Assembly (NCBI RefSeq): GCF_015291745.1
Contig: NZ_CP030059.1
Location: forward strand, 372,001-436,000
Length of the DNA: 64,000 bases
Direction of reading: 5' to 3'
Origin: Bradyrhizobium sp. CCBAU 53351
GTDB taxonomy: Bacteria > Pseudomonadota > Alphaproteobacteria > Rhizobiales > Xanthobacteraceae
Numbering within the stretch: position 1 is the stretch's first letter; every line of letters begins with the position of its first letter. The position numbers and the translations under genes were made by a program. Shown here piece by piece: positions 27,669-39,473 of the stretch. The notes beneath the pieces are model-generated. The model did no database searches. It was not told the DNA's origin and saw nothing but the letters and a program-made list of their open reading frames with translations.

Positions 27669-27942
27669 ATGAATCTTTTCGCAGTGCAGGGCGGCAGTCG
27701 CTAGGCGGAAAAGCGGCGAGACTATGATTCCTTCTAACGATCCCGTGACGGTTCGCCGCGACAAAGTTCCACCTTTGCGTGTGCCCGGCATCGCACCTGA
27801 TTCGATCGGTTGAATGGGGGGGGGCGAGTTCCATCAAGAGCCTTGCGGCGAGAGACGGATGGCGCAATCATACCATTGTCATGATCCGGTTCCGGGGACG
27901 GTTCGCGGACGGGGTTCAAGTCGTGCGATGAGGAGGCTCTCC

Positions 27943-28317
27943 ATGAGTCTGATGTCGGAGGATGCCGATCCGAGCGAGCAGCGCGCGGCGGCGCGCCCCG
28001 CCGCTGCGAATGCGCAACAACTGAGCCGGGTGACGTTCAACCGGCTCGAGCTGCACCGCATTCTCAATCTCTACGGCCGCATGGTCGCCGACGGCGAGTG
28101 GCGCGATTACGCCATCGACTTCCTGAAGGACCGCGCGGTGTTCTCGGTCTATCGCCGCGCCTCGGAAGTGCCGATCTATCGCATCGAGAAGGATCCGCGG
28201 CTGGCGCGCAAGCAGGGCATGTACAGCGTGATCTCGGCGACGGGCCTGATCCTGCGCCGCGGCCACGAGCTCGAGCGCGTGCTGCTGGTGATCGACCGGA
28301 AACTGGCAGTGGTGTAG
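27943..28317 (+). CDS. DUF2794 domain protein
   Basis: A 124-residue cytoplasmic protein of the DUF2794 family, small proteins of alphaproteobacteria with unknown role. The family core is clear: VTFNRLELHRILNLYGRMVADGEWRDYAIDFLKDRAVFSVYRRASEVPIYRIEKDPRL and the ending RRGHELERVLLVIDRKLAVV. AGGAGG six bases before the ATG at 27943 fixes the start; the longer frame to 27814 is not supported. It is monocistronic. Confidence 0.88.
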   Translation: MSLMSEDADPSEQRAAARPAAANAQQLSRVTFNRLELHRILNLYGRMVADGEWRDYAIDFLKDRAVFSVYRRASEVPIYRIEKDPRLARKQGMYSVISATGLILRRGHELERVLLVIDRKLAVV

Positions 28318-28331
28318 CCACTGACCCCGTC

Positions 28332-28414
28332 GCCCGAAGGGAGCGAAGCGTAATCCGGGGCCGTTGTACCAGCGGATGGACCTGTCCCGGATTTCGCTTC
28401 GCTCCATCCGGGCT
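28332..28414. repeat. inverted-repeat element, family B, copy 1
   Basis: The arms GCCCGAAGGGAGCGAAGCG and CGCTTCGCTCCATCCGGGC enclose a 25-bp centre. The centre is the reverse complement of the one in copy 2 (29111-29198), with some changes. It lies between convergent genes. Confidence 0.75.
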
Positions 28415-28425
28415 GCAAGAGCTTC

Positions 28426-28956
28426 CTACTGCCCCGGCACCGTGCTCGCGCCCTCGCCGAGGTCGCGCTGCATCATCACCGTGTCCAGCCAGCGGCCGAA
28501 TTTCAGCCCGACATTGCGATGCGTGCCGATCATCTTGAAGCCGCCCTTGGTGTGCACGCCGATCGAGCCGGCATTGGCGGAATCGCCGATCACCGCGATC
28601 ATCTGGCGAAAGCCGCGCGCCTCGCATTCGGCGACCAGCCGCTCCAGCAGCGCTGAGCCGACGCCGCGGCGATGGAAGGCGGGATCGAGATAGATCGAGT
28701 TCTCGACCGTGAAGCGATAGGCCGGCCGCGGCCGGTAGGCGCCGGCATAGGCATAGCCGGCAACGCGGCCGTCGAGCATGGCGACGAAATAGGGATAGCC
28801 GCCGTCGACAAGCGCGCGATAGCGGCGCGTCATCTCCGAGAGGTCGGGCGGCTCCAGCTCGAACGTGGCGGTGCCCTCGCGGACGGCCTGCTGGTAGATG
28901 GCGGTGATGGCGGGAAGGTCGGCCTCGGTTGTGGGCCGGATGTCTGCTGCGGTCAT
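28426..28956 (-). CDS. GNAT-family N-acetyltransferase, phosphinothricin acetyltransferase-like
   Basis: A 176-residue acetyl-CoA-dependent N-acetyltransferase. The sequence IRPTTEADLPAITAIYQQAV, the FELEPPDLSEMTRRY block, YVAGYAYAGAYRPRPAYRFTVENSIYLDP and the acetyl-CoA-binding RRGVGSALLERLVAECEARGF match the Pat/YncA group, which acetylates methionine sulfone, sulfoximine or phosphinothricin-like amines. The exact substrate is unknown. It converges with the DUF2794 gene. Confidence 0.9.
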   Translation of the reverse strand: MTAADIRPTTEADLPAITAIYQQAVREGTATFELEPPDLSEMTRRYRALVDGGYPYFVAMLDGRVAGYAYAGAYRPRPAYRFTVENSIYLDPAFHRRGVGSALLERLVAECEARGFRQMIAVIGDSANAGSIGVHTKGGFKMIGTHRNVGLKFGRWLDTVMMQRDLGEGASTVPGQ

Positions 28957-29013
28957 GGGGCGAAGATTAAAGCGTTCCCGGGACGGCTGGAAGGGGCGAA
29001 CGGCCTTTCCACG

Positions 29014-29093
29014 TCGTCATTGCGAGCGAAGCGAAGCAATCCAGAAATGCATCTGCGGAGGGACTCTGGATTGCTTCGCGGAGTTCGTAATGA
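29014..29093. repeat. inverted-repeat element, family C
   Basis: CGTCATTGCGAGCGAAGCGA with GCAATCCAGA at the left, TCTGGATTGC and TTCGCGGAGTTCGTAATGA at the right; about 80 bp. This kind of element is common in intergenic DNA of Bradyrhizobium. Confidence 0.7.
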
Positions 29094-29110
29094 AGGGAAA
29101 GGCATCACTT

Positions 29111-29198
29111 GTAGCCCGGATGGAGCGCAGCGAAATCCGGGACAGGTGTATCGGCTGATGCCACGTTCCCGGATTGCGCTGCGCTTCATCCGGGCTAC
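29111..29198. repeat. inverted-repeat element, family B, copy 2
   Basis: The arms GTAGCCCGGATGGAGCGCAG and CTGCGCTTCATCCGGGCTAC fold as a long hairpin; the centre reads CAGGTGTATCGGCTGATGCC. Compare 28332-28414. Confidence 0.8.
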
Positions 29199-29220
29199 GG
29201 GAACGGTGCTCCCGGCCAAA

Positions 29221-29250
29221 CAAAAACCCCGGCCTTTCGGCCGGGGTTCG
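29221..29250 (-). terminator. terminator of the BI-1 family gene
   Basis: On the minus strand: ACCCCGGCC, loop GAAA, GGCCGGGGT, followed by TTTTGTTT. It lies 23 bp after the stop. Confidence 0.9.
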
Positions 29251-29272
29251 TGTCGTTCGCTCTGTCAGTCGC

Positions 29273-30064
29273 TTAGTCGCGCTGGCCGAGCAGCTGCAGC
29301 AGCAGCGTGAACAGGTTGATGAAGTTCAGGTACAGCGACAGCGCGCCGGTGATGGCCGCACGCTCTGCGATGTCACCGCCGGCCGAAGCATAGCCGTAGA
29401 TGTAGTCGTTCTTCAGCCGCTGGGTGTCCCAGGCGGTGAGGCCCGCGAACACCAGGACACCGACCACCGACACGATGAACTGCAGCATCGAGCTCGCCAG
29501 GAACAGGTTCACCAGGCTCGCGATGATGATGCCGATCAGGCCCATGAACAGGAACGAGCCCATGCCGGTCAGGTCACGCTTGGTGGTGTAGCCGTAGAGG
29601 CTCAGCGCACCGAAGGTCGCCGCGGTGATGAAGAACACCCGCACGATCGAGGTGTGGGTGAACACCAAGAAGATCGACGACAGCGAGACGCCCATCAGCG
29701 CCGCGAACACCCAGAACAGGATCTGGGCCGTCGAGGGCGCGAGACGGTTGATGCCCGCCGAGATCACGAACACCATGGCCAGCGGCGCGAGCATGAACAG
29801 CCATTTCAGCGGGCTGACGAACATCGCGTAGCCGAACGGCGTCAGGAACAGCTTGCCGACGCGGACGGATTCCGCCGTCGGAACGTCGGTCACGGCAGCC
29901 ATGTAGACGCCGAGCGCGGCCAGGCCGGTGATGGCGAGGCCGATGCTCATGTAGTTGTAGATGCGCAGCATGTAGGCGCGCAGGCCGGCATCGACCGTCG
30001 CGGCGTCAACACGCCCGGCGGCCCTGCCGAAAGGAGAAGCGTAGTTACGGTCTAGGTCCGACAT
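29273..30064 (-). CDS. Bax inhibitor-1 / YccA family membrane protein
   Basis: A 263-residue protein with about seven hydrophobic segments, typical of the BI-1/TMBIM family of membrane channel-like proteins. Visible family features are the YMLRIYNYMSIGLAITGLAALG first span, PLKWLFMLAPLAMVF and the ending NLFTLLLQLLGQRD with acidic residues before it. The ATG at 30064 is chosen because the longer frame upstream has no support. YccA in E. coli modulates the FtsH protease; a similar role here is possible. It is followed by a strong terminator. Confidence 0.93.
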   Translation of the reverse strand: MSDLDRNYASPFGRAAGRVDAATVDAGLRAYMLRIYNYMSIGLAITGLAALGVYMAAVTDVPTAESVRVGKLFLTPFGYAMFVSPLKWLFMLAPLAMVFVISAGINRLAPSTAQILFWVFAALMGVSLSSIFLVFTHTSIVRVFFITAATFGALSLYGYTTKRDLTGMGSFLFMGLIGIIIASLVNLFLASSMLQFIVSVVGVLVFAGLTAWDTQRLKNDYIYGYASAGGDIAERAAITGALSLYLNFINLFTLLLQLLGQRD

Positions 30065-30345
30065 GGTCGAATTCCCGTTGGTTGGTCCGGTCCGGCACTG
30101 GGGTCGCCGTGCCGCCGGTTCGTCAAACTCTATCTCGGATACCGATGCCAACCGACTAAATTTTGGCTAACAATCGGGGCTCCGAACCCACTCGATATGT
30201 GGGAAACTAACACATTCGCTGCAACCTTCCACGCGCGGCTGAATGTCGCCCTTGGCGGCAATCCTGACGCGAACCTGACGAGCAGTCGTGGTTAATCGCG
30301 GGAATCGTGCGATTCCGCATCCGTGCGGCCAGCCGCTACCATTTG

Positions 30346-32916
30346 TCACAAATTCCGCAACACCGTTGCGGGCTTTTTGTTCAATGCCAGCAGCGTGCCT
30401 GCGAGCCCGAGCCCGACCGTGACGACGAGCGCGGCCGCGACGACTCCGGCCGCGCTGCCGGCCTGCCAGACGAAGCTCAGCGTCATCAGCCGCGTCACGA
30501 TCATCCAGGCAGCCAAGCTGCCGGAGATCACGCCGAACAATGCGGTGGCGAGCCCGATCAAGAGATATTCGAGCGCATAGGCGCCCAGCAGCCGCAGCCG
30601 CGTCGCGCCCAGCGTCTTCAGGATCACGGCATCGTAGACCCGGTGGCGATGGCCGGCGGCGAGCGCCCCGCCCAGCACCAGGATCGCCGAGATCAGGGTC
30701 ACCGCGCTGGCGCCGCGAATCGCCAGCGCCAGATTGGTCACCACCGCGCCGACCGTCTGCATCACCTCGCGCACGCGCACGCTGGTCACCATCGGATAGG
30801 CGTCGGCCACCTGCTTGATGATCTTGCCGTCGCCTGCCGCATTTCCGCCCGGTTCCGTCAGCGTCGCGATATGGGTGTGCGGCGCGCCCTTGAAGGCGTT
30901 CGGCGAGAACACGAGGACGAAATTGATGCCGAGTCCCTGCCAGTCGATGCTGCGCAGATTGCCGATTTTGGCCGGGATGTCGCGGCCGAGCACGTTGACC
31001 ACGATCTCGTCGCCCAGCTTGAGGCCGAGGCCGTCGGCGATCTTCTTCTCCATCGACACCAGCGTCGGGCCGGAATAGTCGGCGCTCCACCATTCGCCCT
31101 CGACCACCTTGGAGCCTTTCGGCAGCTCGCCGGTGTAGGTCAGGCCGCGGTCGCTCTGCAGCACCCATTCGGAATCGGTGGACGGCTTGAGCTCCTCGGC
31201 GCGCAGCCCGCGCGCGGCGACGATGCGTCCGCGCAGCATCGGCACGTCCTCGACCGTCGCGCCGGGCGCGATCTTGCGCAAGTAAAGGTCGAACTGCTCG
31301 GCCTGCGCGCTCGGGATGTCGATGAAGAAGAAGGATGGCGCCTGGTCGGGGAGGGCCGCGAGGAACTGCCGCCGCAGATTGCCGTCGATCTGGGTGATGG
31401 TGACGAGCACGGCGAGCCCGAGTCCCAGCGACAGCACGACCGAGGGCGTCAGGGCGCCCGCCCGGTGGATGTTGGCGATCGCAAGCCGCAGCATCGGCAG
31501 CCGCGTCCGCGGCAGCCGCCGCGCGATGGCCATCAGCAGCGCGGCGATGCCGCGCAGCAGGGCGAACACGACGACCGAGGAGGCCACGAACACCGCGGCG
31601 ATGCGCTTGTCGAAGGAGAGCCCGATGACAACCGCGATCAGCAGCGCGATCACCACGCCCATGAACACGAGATAGCCCGCGCGTGGCCGGTGCCATTCCG
31701 AGCTGATGGTGTCGCGGAACAGCGCGGCTACCGGCACGTCGTGGACGCGTCCGAGCGGCCAGAGGCCGAAGGCCAGCGCCGTCAGGAGGCCGTAGATGAA
31801 GGACAGCGCGAGCTCGTCGGCATGCACGGCCGGCACCACCGGCAGCGGTAGCAGCTTGCCGAACAGGCCGACGATGGCGAACGGCATCGCCGCGCCGAGC
31901 GCAAGGCCGATCACCGAGCCGATCGCGGCGAGCAGGAGGACCTGTGCGAGATAGATGCCGAACACGTCGCGACCGGTGGCGCCCACGGCCTTGAGGGCCG
32001 CGATCACTTCGAGCCGGCGGTCGATATGGCTCTTCACGGCATTGGCGACGCCGACGCCGCCGACCAGCAGCGCGGCAAGTCCGACCAGCGTCAGGAACTG
32101 CGTGAAGCGATTGATGTTGCGCTCGAGCTGCGGCGAGGCGTTGGAGCGGCTGCGGATCTCCCAGCCGGCTTGCGGCGCGGCGCTGCGCGCATCCGCGATG
32201 AAGGTTTCGGTGGCGCGCTCGTTGTTGGCGACGTCGGGCAGCTTCACCCGGTAGACCCAGCGCACCAGGCTGCCGGGCTGGATCAGGCCGGTGGCGCGCA
32301 AGGCCTCCTGGCTGATCAGGAAGCGCGGGCCGAAGCCGATGCCGCCGGCGAGCTTGTCGGGCTCGGCTTCGACGGTGGAGCGGATCTGGAAGGTCGCCGA
32401 GCCGATGGTGACGCGGTCGCCGTTCCTCAGCGACAGCCGCGCCAGCAGCGTCGGATCGGCGGCCGCACCGAACGCGCCGTCGCGCTCCGCGAGCACGTCC
32501 GACATCGGCAATTGCGGTTTCAGCGTCAGCTGGCCCAGCATCGGATAGGTGTCGTCGACCGCCTTCATCTCGACCAGTGCGAGCTGGCCGTCGGCCGCGC
32601 GCGCCATGCCGCGCAAGGTGGCGGCGGTCGACACGGCGCCGCGCGAGCGCAGGAAGGCAACCTCGTCGGGTTTCGCTTCGCGCTGGAACAGCACGAAGGA
32701 GACGTCGCCGCCGAGCAGCGTGCGGCCCTCGCGGGCGAGGCCGTCGGACAGGCTCGCCGACACCGAGCCAACGCCGGCGATCGCCATCACGCCGAGCGCG
32801 ATGCAGGCGATGAAGACGTAGAAGCCGCGCAGGCCGCCGCGTAATTCGCGCAGCGCATAACGCAGCGAGAGCGCGACGCCGCCCGGCTTCGCGAAGGGTT
32901 CGGCAGCCACGCTCAT
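30346..32916 (-). CDS. ABC transporter permease, FtsX/MacB-like (YbbP type)
   Basis: An 856-residue permease with two FtsX-like domains. A hydrophobic segment near residues 33-55 starts the first, followed by a large periplasmic region and four central membrane spans (about 255-430). A second periplasmic region and three C-terminal spans (about 725-845) follow. This arrangement is typical of YbbP in the E. coli tesA-ybbA-ybbP locus. Its ATG overlaps the ATPase stop (ATGA). The exported substrate is unknown; lipid or lipoprotein handling is likely. Confidence 0.92.
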   Translation of the reverse strand: MSVAAEPFAKPGGVALSLRYALRELRGGLRGFYVFIACIALGVMAIAGVGSVSASLSDGLAREGRTLLGGDVSFVLFQREAKPDEVAFLRSRGAVSTAATLRGMARAADGQLALVEMKAVDDTYPMLGQLTLKPQLPMSDVLAERDGAFGAAADPTLLARLSLRNGDRVTIGSATFQIRSTVEAEPDKLAGGIGFGPRFLISQEALRATGLIQPGSLVRWVYRVKLPDVANNERATETFIADARSAAPQAGWEIRSRSNASPQLERNINRFTQFLTLVGLAALLVGGVGVANAVKSHIDRRLEVIAALKAVGATGRDVFGIYLAQVLLLAAIGSVIGLALGAAMPFAIVGLFGKLLPLPVVPAVHADELALSFIYGLLTALAFGLWPLGRVHDVPVAALFRDTISSEWHRPRAGYLVFMGVVIALLIAVVIGLSFDKRIAAVFVASSVVVFALLRGIAALLMAIARRLPRTRLPMLRLAIANIHRAGALTPSVVLSLGLGLAVLVTITQIDGNLRRQFLAALPDQAPSFFFIDIPSAQAEQFDLYLRKIAPGATVEDVPMLRGRIVAARGLRAEELKPSTDSEWVLQSDRGLTYTGELPKGSKVVEGEWWSADYSGPTLVSMEKKIADGLGLKLGDEIVVNVLGRDIPAKIGNLRSIDWQGLGINFVLVFSPNAFKGAPHTHIATLTEPGGNAAGDGKIIKQVADAYPMVTSVRVREVMQTVGAVVTNLALAIRGASAVTLISAILVLGGALAAGHRHRVYDAVILKTLGATRLRLLGAYALEYLLIGLATALFGVISGSLAAWMIVTRLMTLSFVWQAGSAAGVVAAALVVTVGLGLAGTLLALNKKPATVLRNL

Positions 32917-33635
32917 GCCGGCGCCGACTGCGTGTCGATGCGGCCCGAGCGCAGCCGGATCACGCGGTCGCAGCGATGCGCGAGCGAGGAATCGTGCGTC
33001 ACCAGCACCAGGGTCATGCCGCGCTCGGCGTGCTTGCTGAACAGCAGATCGACGATCTGTTTTCCGGTGGCCTCGTCGAGATTGCCGGTCGGCTCGTCGG
33101 CGACGAGGATCGCGGGATCGGGCGCCAGCGCGCGGGCCAGCGCCACGCGCTGCTGCTCGCCGCCGGAGAGCTGTGTCGGATAATGATGCAGGCGGTCGCC
33201 GAGCCCGACCGATTGCAGCTCCTGCGCCGCGCGCTTGGCCGCGTCGGGATTGCCGGCAAGCTCGAGCGGCACCGCGACGTTCTCGAGCGCGGTCATGGTC
33301 GGGATCAAATGAAAGGACTGGAAGACGATGCCGACCTGGCGTCCGCGGAAGCGGGCCAGCGCGTCCTCGTCGAGGGCATTGAAAGGCGTGCCATTCACCA
33401 CCACCTCTCCGCTATCAGGACGCTCCAGCCCCGCCATCACCATCAGCAGCGTGGATTTGCCCGAGCCTGACGGGCCGATCAGGCCGATCGTCTCGCTACG
33501 GCCGACTCGCAAGCTGATATCCTTGAGAATGTGAACGCGTGCCGCGCCCGTGCCCAATGAGAGATTGACGTTGGAGATGGCGATGGTGTCCGCCGTAGTG
33601 ACGGCGAGCGAAGAGGGATCGATGCGAGTGTCCAT
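32913..33635 (-). CDS. ABC transporter ATP-binding protein, LolD/YbbA-like
   Basis: A 240-residue ATPase: Walker A GPSGSGKST, Q-loop GIVFQSFHLIPTMTALENV, signature LSGGEQQRVALARAL, Walker B ILVADEPTGNLD and a switch histidine in VTHDSSLAHRCD. It is the partner of the YbbP-type permease, which overlaps its stop. The start is ATG 33635; the divergent esterase uses an ATG that shares the same CATG. Confidence 0.95.
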   Translation of the reverse strand: MDTRIDPSSLAVTTADTIAISNVNLSLGTGAARVHILKDISLRVGRSETIGLIGPSGSGKSTLLMVMAGLERPDSGEVVVNGTPFNALDEDALARFRGRQVGIVFQSFHLIPTMTALENVAVPLELAGNPDAAKRAAQELQSVGLGDRLHHYPTQLSGGEQQRVALARALAPDPAILVADEPTGNLDEATGKQIVDLLFSKHAERGMTLVLVTHDSSLAHRCDRVIRLRSGRIDTQSAPA

Positions 33636-34326
33636 GGTCCGGTCATATGGCAACTCCGATAGCGCGGTCGAGAGGCGTTACGGATTGTTCATGCACATAG
33701 CCGTGTTGATGCTCGCCTTCATGACAATAGCGAACCCGGCTTGGGCGGACGCGACAAAACCGGTCAAGCTGGTCGTCCTCGGCGATTCCCTGAGCGCCGG
33801 TCTCGGCCTTCCGGCCCAGGAGGCATTCCCCCAGAAACTTCAAAAAGCCTTGCAGGCCAAAGGCATAGCAGTCGACATGACCAATGCCGGGGTGTCCGGC
33901 GACACCACCTCGGGGGGGCGCGACCGGCTCGACTGGTCGGTGCCGGACGGAACCGAGGGCGTCATCGTCGAGCTCGGCGCCAACGATGCACTTCGCGGCA
34001 TCGATCCCGATTTGACGCGCGCCGCGCTCGCCGACATCATCCAGCGGCTCAAGACGCGCAAGATTCCGGTCATGCTCTGCGGCATGCTGGCGCCGCCGAA
34101 CTACGGCGCCGATTATGCCGCGCGCTTCAATTCGATTTATCCGGATCTGGCGAAAAAATTCGACGTGCCGCTCTATCCTTTCTTCCTTGAAGGAGTTGCG
34201 GCCGACGCCAAGCTCAACCAGGCCGACGGCATTCATCCGACCGCTCAAGGCGTCGACGTCATCGTGGGCAACATCATGCCCACCGTCGAGGCATTCCTTG
34301 GCACGATCGCTGAGCAACGACGTTGA
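33634..34326 (+). CDS. SGNH-family esterase/lysophospholipase, TesA-like
   Basis: A periplasmic esterase of the SGNH family (E. coli TesA-type). Blocks are visible: I, VVLGDSLSAG with Ser52; III, ELGANDALRG; V, DGIHPTAQG with the Asp-His pair. The signal peptide is hydrophobic (HIAVLMLAFMTIANPAWA). ATG 33634 gives a basic n-region (ERR) but overlaps the divergent ATPase start; ATG 33691 is an alternative without n-region charges. The position next to a YbbA/YbbP pair matches the E. coli tesA locus. Confidence 0.9.
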   Translation: MVRSYGNSDSAVERRYGLFMHIAVLMLAFMTIANPAWADATKPVKLVVLGDSLSAGLGLPAQEAFPQKLQKALQAKGIAVDMTNAGVSGDTTSGGRDRLDWSVPDGTEGVIVELGANDALRGIDPDLTRAALADIIQRLKTRKIPVMLCGMLAPPNYGADYAARFNSIYPDLAKKFDVPLYPFFLEGVAADAKLNQADGIHPTAQGVDVIVGNIMPTVEAFLGTIAEQRR

Positions 34327-34498
34327 AAAGCATGCAGCGCCTCCTTCATACCCAGGGTTTTCCCGGGGTCAGGCGTGCGATGCTTCGCAGAGTCACACAA
34401 CTGCGATAGGAATCAGGGTACCGGTGATTCGTCGCCGGCTCTAATTTGGATATGATCCTGCTCGAAGGATCGTACCCAAGCATCGGGAGTGCGAAACG

Positions 34499-35035
34499 AT
34501 GCCGCGTTTGTTCACAGGTCTGGAAATTCCGGCCGAGATCGGCCAGTCGCTTTCCAACTTGAGGGGTGGCCTTCCCGGCGCCCGCTGGATCGATCCCGAA
34601 AATTACCACGTCACATTACGCTTCATCGGCGACATCGACGGCGTCTCCGCCAACGAGATCGCCTCGATGCTGTTTCGCGTCGATCGCAAACCGTTCGAAG
34701 TGAAGGTGCAGGGCCTCACCAGCTTCGGCGGCCGCAAGCCGCGCGCCGTCGTTGCGACCATCGCGCCGAGCAAGCCGCTGATGGAGTTGCAGGCCGAGCT
34801 CGAACGCATGATGCAGCGGATCGGTCTCAACCCGGAGGGCCGCAAGTTCATCCCGCACGTCACGCTCGCCCGGCTGCACGACGCCACCGACCGCGACGTC
34901 GCCGACTATCTCTCGCTGCGCGGCTATTTCCCCAGCAAGGCGTTCATGGCGGAGCGTTTTGTGCTGTTCTCCTCGCGCGCCTCGACCGGCGGCGGACCGT
35001 ATGTGGTCGAGGACGCCTACGAGCTGTGTGAGTAG
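34499..35035 (+). CDS. thpR: RNA 2',3'-cyclic phosphodiesterase
   Basis: Hydrolyses RNA ends with 2',3'-cyclic phosphates; called ThpR or 2'-5' RNA ligase family. The 178 residues have the two catalytic HxTx motifs, His37-Val-Thr39 (HVTLRFIG) and His120-Val-Thr122 (HVTLARL). The N-terminus MPRLFTGLEIP is typical. CGGGAG precedes the ATG. It is separate from the upstream esterase gene by 172 bp. Confidence 0.95.
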   Translation: MPRLFTGLEIPAEIGQSLSNLRGGLPGARWIDPENYHVTLRFIGDIDGVSANEIASMLFRVDRKPFEVKVQGLTSFGGRKPRAVVATIAPSKPLMELQAELERMMQRIGLNPEGRKFIPHVTLARLHDATDRDVADYLSLRGYFPSKAFMAERFVLFSSRASTGGGPYVVEDAYELCE

Positions 35036-35045
35036 GTCCGCTCTG

Positions 35046-35079
35046 GTGTCCCGGACGCTGCGCAGCGCGTCCGGGACAC
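35046..35079. repeat. 34-bp near-perfect palindrome
   Basis: GTGTCCCGGACGC...GCGTCCGGGACAC around CTGCGCAGC. Small form of the family at 48549 and 52008. Confidence 0.8.
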
Positions 35080-35146
35080 GGAACGCATAGCGCCTCGCAC
35101 CAATTCACGGCTTGCAATTTCCGCCGGTCTCTGGCGGGTAAGGGCC

Positions 35147-37551
<2,405 letters not shown>

Positions 37552-37564
37552 GCGCTAGCAATTC

Positions 37565-37600
37565 CCGCCGAAGCCCGAAAACCGGTCTTCGGCGGTTTCA
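37565..37600 (+). terminator. hairpin between mdh and sucC
   Basis: CCGCCGAAG, 13-base loop, CTTCGGCGG, then TTTCATTT: a possible terminator or attenuator 13 bp after the mdh stop. Confidence 0.65.
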
Positions 37601-37669
37601 TTTCCGGGGCCCGGTTGTCGGGACAGGCTTCGGGTCGGCAGTCCAGAGATCGATGTCAAAGAATCCGGG

Positions 37670-37697
37670 TTGCAGTTCCTGTGGTATATGGTATGCC
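37670..37697 (+). promoter_or_regulatory. possible promoter before sucC
   Basis: TTGCAG, 16 bases, TATGCC, about 60 bp upstream of sucC and downstream of the mdh hairpin. Weak match to the housekeeping consensus; not confirmed. Confidence 0.3.
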
Positions 37698-37756
37698 AGC
37701 CACAAGACTGAGGTGGGCCCTAGAGGTCACCGCCCGCGGGTTCAGGGAGCGACCAT

Positions 37757-38953
<1,197 letters not shown>

Positions 38954-38957
38954 GGCC

Positions 38958-39437
38958 ATGGCCCAGGACCATCTCGCCGCATCATCTCCGCTTCCCGAGC
39001 ATGCGCGCCTCGCCGCGTTCGCCGGCGAATGGGATGGCGAAGAGGTGGTCTTCCCGTCGCGCTGGACGGCGGGCGGGCCGGCGACATCGCGCACCGTCGC
39101 GCGCATGGACCTCAATGGGTTCTATCTGATCCAGGACAGTGTCCAGATGCGCGACGGCAAGCAGCTCTTCGCCACGCACGGCCTCTTCACCTACGACCGC
39201 GACGACCGGACCTACAAGCTGTTCTGGTACGACTCGCTCGGCTACACGCCGCCCTCGCCCGCGTCCGGCGGGTGGGTCGGCCAGACCCTGACGCTGGTGC
39301 GCGGCTCGCTCCGCGGCAATGCGCGCCACGTCTACGAAATCATCAATGAGAATTCCTACTCGTTGAAGATCCAGTTCTCGCCGGATGCGGAAGGCTGGGC
39401 CGACGTGCTCACCGGCGTCTACCGCCGCATCCACTGA
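38958..39437 (+). CDS. DUF1579-like protein between sucC and sucD
   Basis: A 159-residue soluble protein without signal peptide. The pattern HARLAAFAGEWDGEEVVFPSRW, TVARMDLNGFYLIQDSVQ, THGLFTYDRDDRTYKLFWYDSLG resembles the DUF1579 (lipocalin-like beta-barrel) family. It starts four bases after sucC and ends 36 bases before sucD, so it is in the operon. Its function is unknown; presence between the two subunits of one enzyme is unusual. Confidence 0.78.
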   Translation: MAQDHLAASSPLPEHARLAAFAGEWDGEEVVFPSRWTAGGPATSRTVARMDLNGFYLIQDSVQMRDGKQLFATHGLFTYDRDDRTYKLFWYDSLGYTPPSPASGGWVGQTLTLVRGSLRGNARHVYEIINENSYSLKIQFSPDAEGWADVLTGVYRRIH

Positions 39438-39473
39438 CCCTCTCACTCCGTTAGTTTCGCGAAAGCAGACCTC

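Larger units (their letters stand above)
27351..27942. other. 592-bp gap: repeat element, candidate ncRNA, leader of the DUF2794 gene
   Basis: No convincing protein gene. It holds a composite inverted repeat (27382-27534), a candidate minus-strand structured RNA with terminator (27554-27668), and about 270 bp before the DUF2794 start, where a run of eight or more G lies at about 27817-27825. An 85-codon plus-strand frame at 27447-27704 crosses both elements and is most likely chance. Confidence 0.6.
28957..29272. other. 316-bp gap with two repeat elements and a terminator
   Basis: No gene seen. It contains inverted-repeat elements at 29014-29093 and 29111-29198 and the terminator of the BI-1 family gene at 29221-29250. 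The rest is the promoter region of the acetyltransferase. Confidence 0.7.

Noticed and set aside
27447..27704. 85-codon plus-strand open frame
   Set aside because: It crosses a repeat element and the candidate RNA hairpin, with no ribosome-binding site and no family resemblance.
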